DNA from: Ruminococcus callidus ATCC 27760
GTDB taxonomy: Bacteria > Bacillota > Clostridia > Oscillospirales > Ruminococcaceae
Direction: 5' to 3'
Length of the DNA stretch: 33,467 nt
NCBI RefSeq assembly: GCF_000468015.1
Contig: NZ_KI260296.1
Location: 54,287 to 87,753, forward strand
Positions within the stretch are counted from its first letter, which is position 1; each line of letters starts with the position of its first letter. The notes under the pieces were generated by a model. The model did no database searches. It was not told where the DNA came from and saw nothing but the letters and a program-made list of their open reading frames with translations. This document shows, piece after piece, positions 8,934-16,200 of this stretch. The position numbers and the translations under genes were made by a program.

Positions 8934-9293
8934 ATGATATTGTTTTCAGTACTTGCTGCAGTCGGAGCCTGTGTGGTTCTGACACTGTTGGACGCATTTT
9001 ACGACAGTATCATCAAATGGCTGTCCAAGATCGGTGAGGTTGCACAGCGGGTGGTCAAGGGTGTACTGATCGGCTGCAAAACATTTCTTTCTGACGTGCG
9101 GAAGAATATCGGGAAGGAGATTTCCAAGAACTATTCCAAGGTCGGTGAAAAATGGCAGGTGACAGAGGTTTCCAGAGAAATTCCTGCGGACAAGATTCCG
9201 GACGAGATCTATGACAGAATGGAAATGGAAGACAGCGATTCTCTGGAACTGACAGAAGACATCGAAGCACAACTTTTGAGCAACTATCAGTGA
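8934..9293 (+). CDS. small membrane protein of the AAA+ operon, unknown function
   Basis: This 119-aa protein has one membrane helix at the very N-terminus (about 2-19), an amphipathic helical stretch (about 24-60), then an acidic C-terminal tail. Its C-terminal 70 residues resemble those of the gene at 9766: both show GxxTFLxxV, an NYS/NYT motif, then IPxxI and an acidic (L/D)TE tail. AGGAGGTG lies 7 nt before the start. I do not recognise the family. Confidence 0.8.
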   Translation: MILFSVLAAVGACVVLTLLDAFYDSIIKWLSKIGEVAQRVVKGVLIGCKTFLSDVRKNIGKEISKNYSKVGEKWQVTEVSREIPADKIPDEIYDRMEMEDSDSLELTEDIEAQLLSNYQ

Positions 9294-9303
9294 GGTGAAG
9301 AAA

Positions 9304-9762
9304 ATGGCTGGATTTTTTGAACGACTGGCAAACATGATCGATGAGGAAGTCAGCAAGGCAGGTGCAAACGGGAACACCTCGTCTGTCCCTGCGGCTGCCC
9401 CGAAGAAGCCTGTCACATGGAACGAATTCCTCGAGCAGACAGGTAAGGACGTAGATCAGCAGGTCATCAGTCACGCCCGAAAAGAGGGCTTGATCTACGT
9501 GGGCGGCAAGTGCAAATTTACGGCGACAAAGTGTGAGGAAGACAAAGACAAGGAAACATTTGTTGTCAACGTAGACGCTGCACTCTACTTCAAAGATCAA
9601 TTCAAGACGGAAAAGAATTTTCAGCTGTATCCGCTGCACCGCGAGGTGAAGTTCAGCGAATTTACAGAAGATGCGGAAACGCGGGAACAACTGGAAAAGA
9701 TCAAGACCGAAGTCGTAGAACTAGATGTGGAAACACCGCAGATCACGGCACAGGAGGAGTAA
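9304..9762 (+). CDS. small soluble protein of the AAA+ operon, unknown function
   Basis: This 152-aa protein has no membrane segment. It begins MAGFFERLANMIDEEV; the gene at 9766 begins MGFFSKLGEKIDKGI, so GFFxxLxxxID is shared. A low-complexity Ala/Pro linker (about 22-36) is followed by a mixed alpha/beta region (about 37-150) with an acidic end. GAGGTGA lies just before the ATG at 9304; a GTG at 9295 would overlap that site and is less likely. It starts 10 nt after the preceding stop. No family recognised. Confidence 0.75.
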   Translation: MAGFFERLANMIDEEVSKAGANGNTSSVPAAAPKKPVTWNEFLEQTGKDVDQQVISHARKEGLIYVGGKCKFTATKCEEDKDKETFVVNVDAALYFKDQFKTEKNFQLYPLHREVKFSEFTEDAETREQLEKIKTEVVELDVETPQITAQEE

Positions 9763-9765
9763 GCT

Positions 9766-10236
9766 ATGGGCTTTTTTAGTAAACTGGGAGAAAAAATCGA
9801 TAAGGGAATCTCGTGGATTGGTCAGCAACTGAAAAAATTTGCGACGCTTGCTGCGGATTTTTTCAGACGTGTAAAAGACGGAATCCGTAAGTTTGCAATG
9901 ATTATCGGCAAATTCTTCTCGCTTCTGGCAAAGTGGCTGGATACTGCTATTAAATACGTAGAAGCTACATTCCATGTAATCGTTTCTGGTGTACAGACAT
10001 TTTTGAAGAAGGTAGGAAACGAGTATCAACAGTTGTCCTATAACTATACCCGACAAGATGACGGTACGTTTTTGAAAAACACCGTGATAAAGCAGACGTT
10101 TGTGTCAGAAGATGAGATACCGGCAGACATCAGAGAGCAGGCACTCAAGCTGGCAGACGGCAAAATGGTGGATATTACAGAAACTGCGGCAGAAAGAGAA
10201 GAAGAAGCATGCACGCAGCTGGGTCTGAGTGCGTAA
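9766..10236 (+). CDS. amphipathic membrane-associated protein of the AAA+ operon
   Basis: This 156-aa protein is made of basic, amphipathic and hydrophobic helices over its first 90 residues (GFFSKLGEKIDKGISWIGQQLKKF and following), then a soluble acidic tail. Its N-terminal GFFxxLxxxID motif is shared with the gene at 9304. Its C-terminal GxxTFLxxV / NYT / IPADI / DITE module is shared with the gene at 8934. It therefore reads as a mosaic of its two upstream neighbours. AGGAGGAG precedes the ATG, which lies 3 nt after the previous stop. Function unknown. Confidence 0.8.
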   Translation: MGFFSKLGEKIDKGISWIGQQLKKFATLAADFFRRVKDGIRKFAMIIGKFFSLLAKWLDTAIKYVEATFHVIVSGVQTFLKKVGNEYQQLSYNYTRQDDGTFLKNTVIKQTFVSEDEIPADIREQALKLADGKMVDITETAAEREEEACTQLGLSA

Positions 10237-10249
10237 GGGGGAATGATCG

Positions 10250-11293
10250 ATGCCGTTTATTATCATTGGTATCATTATCGCTCTGGTTTTGATTTTCGGC
10301 GGAAAGGCCATTGCCAAAAAGGCAGGTGCACTTGCGAAGAAAATCATTAAGATCGTGGTACTTGGTTATGCGTACATGTTTTACATGTCCCTTGTTGTAG
10401 GTTGGTTTGCAGACACCAGCGTTTTTTTGATGTTGTTGTTCTGCGTGCTTCCTGTTGCGGTATGGTTCATTCGCAGAAAGCTGACATTCGGAAGCAGAGT
10501 GAACAAGCAGATCACCAATTACATCAATTTTGTTTTGAATGAAGATACGACAGGAAAAACCATTCTGTTGAGTGACTTCTTGGCTCTGGATACCACCAAA
10601 AAGCTGATGAATGAACGGAAACAGGTAGACGATAAGCCGGTTTCGCAGTACATCAGCCAGCAGTTCGATCAGATCTTCTACAGCACGCTCCGCAGCAGAA
10701 TCCAAGAGGACAAAATTGACCAGAACGAAAGAATTTACTTTTACTGGGAATACTATAAGTTTCTCGATTATCTGGAATGCTGCAACGTAGAACTTGCCGA
10801 TTACATTGACAAGGTCAGTGCCGTAGATATGAGTTATATTTATGTTTCTGGTCTGGCATTCTTCAGCAGCAAGATTCTGGACAAGATCACGGAAAGCTTC
10901 CTGCCCTTTGTAGAGTCGGTTCCGGAACTGAAAGATGCTCCGTTCTCGACGTATACACTGAAAAACAAAGCGTATCAGGTGGGCTTTCTGGATCCGTATA
11001 TAAAGGAATCCACATTGCAGGCTTTTGATGATGATCCGGATTTGTACAAAGACGATTTTTCCGATCTGTATCACAACATACTGGATTTTGAGATCGGAAA
11101 CTGCATTGAGCAGAAAGAAATCGTTCACTCCACAATGCATGCACAAGAAGATGATGACGACGAAGAATATTTCGAACTGAACCACGCAAGTCCGGACGGT
11201 ATTGAAGAATACGGAAGCGAGATCGAGGCACATAGAATTGCCATGGAAGATGATGAGGACGACCTCGATATGCTGGAAGGCTGTGCCGCATAA
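10250..11293 (+). CDS. multi-span membrane protein, last gene of the AAA+ operon
   Basis: This 347-aa protein has three predicted membrane helices near the N-terminus (about 2-18, 34-52, 57-74; the second and third are close together), a long helical soluble domain (about 80-290), and a strongly acidic C-terminal tail (about 300-345, runs of Asp/Glu). AAGGGGG lies about 8 nt before the start and 13 nt separate it from the preceding stop. It may be the membrane anchor for the ATPase or the small proteins; no family was recognised. Confidence 0.8.
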   Translation: MPFIIIGIIIALVLIFGGKAIAKKAGALAKKIIKIVVLGYAYMFYMSLVVGWFADTSVFLMLLFCVLPVAVWFIRRKLTFGSRVNKQITNYINFVLNEDTTGKTILLSDFLALDTTKKLMNERKQVDDKPVSQYISQQFDQIFYSTLRSRIQEDKIDQNERIYFYWEYYKFLDYLECCNVELADYIDKVSAVDMSYIYVSGLAFFSSKILDKITESFLPFVESVPELKDAPFSTYTLKNKAYQVGFLDPYIKESTLQAFDDDPDLYKDDFSDLYHNILDFEIGNCIEQKEIVHSTMHAQEDDDDEEYFELNHASPDGIEEYGSEIEAHRIAMEDDEDDLDMLEGCAA

Positions 11294-11323
11294 AAATCCG
11301 TTTTGTACAGGCTCTTAAAAACC

Positions 11324-11365
11324 AAAAATCCCAGTCGCAAACAAAATGCGGCTGGGATTTTTTTT
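11324..11365 (+). terminator. terminator of the AAA+ operon
   Basis: A 16-bp stem (11324-11339 with 11347-11362, one G-T pair) ends in a run of eight T. The A run on the left arm lets it act for the convergent EVE-like gene too. Confidence 0.85.
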
Positions 11366-11374
11366 GGTGACAGC

Positions 11375-11397
11375 ACCGTATAAAGCCGTCAGGCTAG
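11375..11397. repeat. repeat fragment overlapping a stop codon
   Basis: ACCGTATAAAGCCGTCAGGC is an inner part of the palindromic family (compare 21699-21719). It runs into the TAG stop (11396-11394, minus) of the EVE-like gene, so the fragment abuts or supplies the end of that gene. Confidence 0.5.
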
Positions 11398-12428
11398 GAA
11401 AATGTATACCACTTTTGCAGCTTTTCCCGATAGGCGTTGACGATCGGGTTTTGATTCGGGTTGTCAAGGAGAAACCGATAAAGGTCTTCTTTTGTGATCA
11501 CATGGATATGCGGGCTGTTCTTGCCCGAATCAGTAACTGCAATGCCGGAAAAAAGATAGATTTTCCAGTAGGTATCCGTATCGGAACTGTAATCGTCAGC
11601 GTGGATTTCTTCCTGATTCTTGACCTGACAGGTGATTCTTCTGATTTTTCCGCTTTCCTTTTCCATGCCCAGCAGCTCGAATTCATACTTCGGCGTGTTT
11701 CGTTTGCAGCTGGAGGGGAGCAGGCAGAAGTTCGATTTCTTGTTGTTCTCGTTATTCTCGTCGTTCTTGTTGTCCTCGTTGTTCTTATCGAGAATCCACA
11801 TGGCTGTAAGGTCTTCCAGTTCATCGGGATTCATAGCCTTGCAGAAATTCTCGGCGTGAATCGGAATCTTTTCGTATGTCGTCTGTGTCGCAACACTGTA
11901 CAAGATGTCCGCCAGTTTTTGCAAGTCCGTGTCCGCGATTCGTCTGATGGTCTGCTGCCGCCGCTGGGAAAACCGCCCGACTACTGCCGACGGCACATCT
12001 GAAATCGGATACCACTTTTCCACACGGCATGCCCATGACAACGGATTAGACGGCATTTCCGCTTCTTTGGCGTTATGGTATGTTTCAAAATCAACAGTAT
12101 CTTCGGTCAGCCACTGTGCGGTTGTTTTCACTTTTGCAATATAATATTTGGCGTTTCGATCTCGGAAAAGTACAAGATCTCCTGCCTGAATGTTCTGATA
12201 GGCGTGATATGCTGTTTTGGAAACATTCCCAGAGCCGGTCTCCAGCCATTTCTGCTGATATTCTTCATAGTCGGGCATGGGTTCACCGGCGGGATAGGCG
12301 TTATCATCGATATTCCAACCCATGCCGAAAAGGTTGTTCCGGATACAGTCCTTCTGAAAATTCAGAACAATGTTTTCGTTTCGCTTCTTCGGTGAGAAAG
12401 GTTTGATTTGAATGATCCAGTACTCCAT
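11394..12428 (-). CDS. EVE/PUA-like domain protein with putative PD-(D/E)xK nuclease C-terminus
   Basis: This 344-aa protein starts with an EVE/YTH-like module (about 1-160): MEYWIIQI, GMGWN, then AYHAYQNIQAGDLVLFRDRN..YYIAKV and the later VPSAVVGRFSQRRQQTIRRI. Such modules read modified bases or bind nucleic acid. An Asn/Asp/Glu/Lys-only linker (about 211-230) follows, encoded by 9-bp tandem units. The C-terminal part (about 245-344) has YEFELLG..., CQVKNQ (K270) and a KIYLFSGI strand, a pattern like the E...QxK core of restriction-type nucleases; this is a motif-level guess. AGGAGA lies 7 nt before the start. A role in restriction of modified foreign DNA is plausible but not shown. It is convergent with the AAA+ operon. 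Confidence 0.72.
   Translation of the reverse strand: MEYWIIQIKPFSPKKRNENIVLNFQKDCIRNNLFGMGWNIDDNAYPAGEPMPDYEEYQQKWLETGSGNVSKTAYHAYQNIQAGDLVLFRDRNAKYYIAKVKTTAQWLTEDTVDFETYHNAKEAEMPSNPLSWACRVEKWYPISDVPSAVVGRFSQRRQQTIRRIADTDLQKLADILYSVATQTTYEKIPIHAENFCKAMNPDELEDLTAMWILDKNNEDNKNDENNENNKKSNFCLLPSSCKRNTPKYEFELLGMEKESGKIRRITCQVKNQEEIHADDYSSDTDTYWKIYLFSGIAVTDSGKNSPHIHVITKEDLYRFLLDNPNQNPIVNAYREKLQKWYTFS
11743..11787. repeat. 9-bp in-frame tandem repeat in the EVE-like gene
   Basis: Five imperfect units of the form GTTNTTCTC/T (plus strand) encode an Asn/Asp/Glu/Lys linker. Units are multiples of three, so copy-number change would alter linker length without a frameshift. Confidence 0.7.
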
Positions 12429-12600
12429 AAAAGTTCTCCTGTTCTGTGTTCTCTTGGATATATCTTTATGTTACCATGTGATTTGTGAAAATTCTACATG
12501 GAAATTGTAAAATCAGAGATTTGCAGAACATCTCTATAAGAAATCATTCTCACATGAAAAGAATAATAGCACAATTTCTTAGAAAATAGCATCATCTCTA

Positions 12601-12629
12601 ATTGATTTTTTCCAGATATGTGATAAAAT
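12601..12629 (+). promoter_or_regulatory. possible promoter of an orphan transcript
   Basis: TG-A-TAAAAT (12621-12629) is an extended -10; a TTGATT-like -35 lies at 12603 with a short spacer. It is followed by the short repeat at 12694 and a terminator-like hairpin at 12831, with no convincing gene between. Confidence 0.3.
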
Positions 12630-12693
12630 ATAGGTGTGATTAATGATACAACAGGCTGGAGAAGCGAATGTGAGGTATGCTTTCTCGAAAATA

Positions 12694-12764
12694 AGGGAAA
12701 CACTGCACAAAGCTTGCAAGCAGATTGCGTGCAAAGCCGACAGGCAGGATTTATGCAGTGTTTC
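12694..12764. repeat. 71-bp deleted copy of the palindromic repeat
   Basis: It starts AGGGAAACACTGCACAAAGC and ends (other strand) AGAAACACTGCATAAA, with the inner GCAGATTGCGTGCAAAGCC block. Much of the interior seen in the 180-bp copies is missing. TA lies on both sides. Confidence 0.8.
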
Positions 12765-12830
12765 TATAAGAGGGAATGGAGAACAGAGAACGGCTCTCAA
12801 GTGGGAGAGGCTGTTATAGTTCGGAGTGAT

Positions 12831-12873
12831 GCCGCAGGGACAATTGCAGTTGTCTTTGCGGCTTTGCTTTTTG
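12831..12873 (+). terminator. strong hairpin with T-rich tail, no gene upstream
   Basis: GCCGCAGGGACAA (12831-12843) pairs with TTGTCTTTGCGGC (12850-12862) using two G-T pairs, followed by TTTGCTTTTTGC. It could end a short non-coding transcript. The stretch from 12874 to 13068 shows nothing recognisable. Confidence 0.45.
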
Positions 12874-13068
12874 CTTGCAAGGCTGTTTTCGACAAGGGAA
12901 CAGCTGTTTCTGGCTGACTTGCACTTTTCTTCTCACAGCAAAAGGAAACGGAACTTTCAAAAATCAAGTGCAGTGGAATTTCTGAAAAAATCTGCGGCAT
13001 TTTGTTTTTTATAAAAGAAAAAAATCGGCGTTTTTCTTGCTTTTTTCGGAAAAATCGAAAAAAACCTA

Positions 13069-13097
13069 TTGACAAAGCCGGCGGAATGGTCTATAAT
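13069..13097 (+). promoter_or_regulatory. consensus sigma-A promoter of gltBD
   Basis: TTGACA (13069-13074), a 17-bp spacer and TATAAT (13092-13097) match the consensus exactly. Transcription should begin near 13104, giving a leader of about 125 nt that contains the two hairpins and terminator listed next. Confidence 0.88.
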
Positions 13098-13111
13098 GAA
13101 TATTAGCAAAA

Positions 13112-13195
13112 GCGATCAGAGGATCGCAAAATGAAAGAAAGCAATGACGCTTTATGGAAAGAAACAGGACGTTTCTTTTCATAAGGCGTTTTTTT
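13112..13195 (+). promoter_or_regulatory. candidate ANTAR-type antitermination leader of gltB
   Basis: Hairpin P1 is GCGATC-AGAG-GATCGC (13112-13127). After 10 nt, hairpin P2 is AAAGC-AATGAC-GCTTT (13138-13153). Both loops have A first and G fourth. P2 overlaps the 5' arm of a long terminator (about 13146-13165 with 13171-13190, then seven T to 13195), so P2 and the terminator exclude each other. This is the layout of the two-hairpin RNA sites bound by ANTAR regulators such as EutV and NasR, which often control nitrogen genes. The P1 loop may be 4 nt rather than the usual 6, so the call is tentative. Confidence 0.6.
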
Positions 13196-13229
13196 GTTAT
13201 TTTGCACATCTTGCAAAGGAGAAGTGACT

Positions 13230-16200
13230 ATGGATAACTACAGAAACCAAGAGCCGTTTGCAAAGAACGGCTTGTATGACCCTCGTTTTGAACACGAGAA
13301 CTGCGGTATCGGTGCGGTTGTCAACATGGACGGCACATCGGACCGGAAAGTGGTGGACAGTGCACTCCGAATTGTAGAAACACTGGAGCACAGAGCCGGT
13401 AAAGATGCCGAGGGCAAGACGGGTGACGGCGTAGGCATTCTGCTGCAGATCTCTCACACTTATTTTTCGAAAGTGGCAAAAGAAGCCGGAATCCAGATCG
13501 GCGGCAAACGGGAATACGGTATCGCCATGTTCTTCTTCCCGCAGACCAAGGAAAAATACGAAAAGGCAATGCAGACTTTTGAGGAAGTGCTGAAAGAGGA
13601 ACATCTGGAATTTCTGGGCTGGCGTGAAGTACCGGTAGATCCGGACGTTCTGGGCACCAAGGCTCTGGACAGCATGCCGCACATCATGCAGGCATTCATC
13701 AAGAAGCCGGACGACTGTGAAAAGGGTCTGGAATTCGACCGGAAGCTGTACATCGCCCGCATGGTATTCGAAAAGCGGGACAGCGAAACCTATGTGGTAT
13801 CCTGCTCCAGCCGTACCATTGTATATAAAGGTATGTTTTTGGTCAAACAGCTGCGTCTGTTCTACCACGACCTGAATAGTCCGGATTATCATTCGGCGAT
13901 CGGTATCGTACACTCCCGTTTCAGCACCAACACCAACCCCAGCTGGCAGCGCTCACACCCGAACCGCATGATGGTGCACAACGGTGAGATCAACACCATT
14001 ACCGGTAACGTGGATAAGATGCTGAGCCGTGAAAATATTCTCCACTGCAAGGCACTGGACGACCGCATGAAGGACATTTTCCCGATGCTGGACGTTCGGG
14101 GTTCCGACTCTGCCCGTCTGGACAATACCTTGGAATTCATGACCATGTCCGGCATGGATCTGCCGCTGGCAGTGATGATGACTATTCCGGAACCGTGGCA
14201 GCATATCCCCACCATGAGCCGTGAAAAGCGTGCGTTCTATCAGTACTACGCAACCATGATGGAACCGTGGGACGGTCCGGCTTCGATCATTTTCTCCGAC
14301 GGCGACATCATGGGTGCAGTACTGGACAGAAACGGTCTGCGTCCGTCCCGTTATTATGTGACCGATGACGGATGTCTGATCTTGTCCTCGGAGGTCGGTG
14401 CACTGGACGATATTCCGGCAGAAAAGATCGTCAAGAAAGAAAGACTGCACCCCGGAAAGATGCTGCTGGTGGATACCGTCAAAGGCAAGCTGATCGACGA
14501 CGAAACCATTAAGAATTTCTATGCAAAGCGTCAGCCTTACGGCGAATGGCTGGATCACAACCTGTTCAGCCTGAGCGAACTGAAAGTTCCCAACAAGCGT
14601 CCGTTCCGTCATGGCGGAAAGGAACTGCTCCGGTTACAGCGTGCATTCGGCTATACTTATGAGTCCCTGTATCATGTTATGGTGCCTATGGCACTGAACG
14701 GCGGAGAACCGACTTCGGCAATGGGTGCAGATACCCCGATTCCTGCAATGTCCAAGAAGAATCCGCCGCTGTTTGATTACTTCAAGCAGATGTTCGCACA
14801 GGTCACCAACCCGCCGATCGACTCCATTCGGGAATCTGTCATCACCGATACCACCGTTTATCTGGGCGTATCCGGCAACATTCTGGAAGAAGACGAACGG
14901 AACTGCCGTGTACTGAAAGTCAACAACCCGATTCTCACCAATCTGGACATGATGAAGATCCGCGGCATGGACATTGACGGACTGAAAACCGCAGACATTT
15001 CCATGCTGTATACCAAGGACGTTTCTCTCCATGATGCCATTGAAAACCTGTATCAGCAGGCAGAGGAAGCACACGCCAAGGGTGCAACGATTCTGATTCT
15101 GACCGACCGTGGTGTCGATCACGACCACTTGGCGATCCCGTCGCTGCTGGCAGTGGCTGCACTGGAAACCTATCTGGTACGTACCAGAAAGAATACTGCA
15201 ATTTCTCTGATCATCGAAACTGCAGAGCCTTGTGAAGTACATCATTTCGCAACCCTGCTGGGCTTCGGTGCAAGTGCAGTCAATCCGTATCTGGCACTGG
15301 ATTCCCTGTATGACATGATTAACCGCGGTCTGGTGGATAAGGACTATTCGCAGGCAAGCAAGGCATATATCGACGCACTGGTTTCCGGTATCGTTAAGAT
15401 CGCTTCGAAAATGGGTATCTCCACCATTCAGTCCTATCAGGGCTCCAAAATTTTCGAGGCACTGGGCATCAGCGAGAGCGTTATGAACGAGTATTTTCCG
15501 GATACAGTCAGCCGCGTAGGCGGTATCGATTTGGACGATATTGCAAAACGCAGCATGACCATGCACGAGAGTGCCTTTGACCCCAACGATCTGGGCATGG
15601 ACGAGGGACTTCGCAGCGTGGGCTGGCACAAGGAACGGAGCAATCAGGAAGAACACCTGTACAATCCGGAAACCATTCACCTGCTCCAGCAGGCAACATG
15701 GCGGGACGATTACAATCTGTTCAAGCAGTATACCGCCTGTGTCAATGCCGAAGACCGGCACATCACGCTCCGCAGCACGCTGGACTTCAAGTTCGCAGAG
15801 GACGGCGGCATTCCTATGGAGGAAGTGGAAAGCGTAGAATCCATTATGCGTCGCTTTAAGACGGGTGCGATGTCTTACGGTTCCATTTCACAGGAAGCCC
15901 ACGAGTGCATGGCAATTGCCATGAACCGTATCGGCGGCAAGTCCAACAGCGGTGAGGGTGGCGAAGATCTGGAACGTATTGTCACCGCAGGCAGTGCTGT
16001 CGATAAGTGCTCGGCAATCAAGCAGGTGGCTTCCGGACGTTTCGGCGTTACCTCGAAGTATCTGACCTCCGCCAAGGAGATCCAGATCAAAATGGCACAG
16101 GGTGCAAAGCCCGGTGAGGGCGGACATCTGCCGGCAAAGAAAGTGTACCCATGGATCGCCAAGACCAGACATTCCACACCGGGTGTGGCTCTGATCTCAC

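Noticed and set aside
12636-12917. 93-codon open frame across the short repeat before gltB
   Set aside because: It includes repeat sequence and a terminator-like hairpin, has no ribosome site, and shows no protein-like domain.
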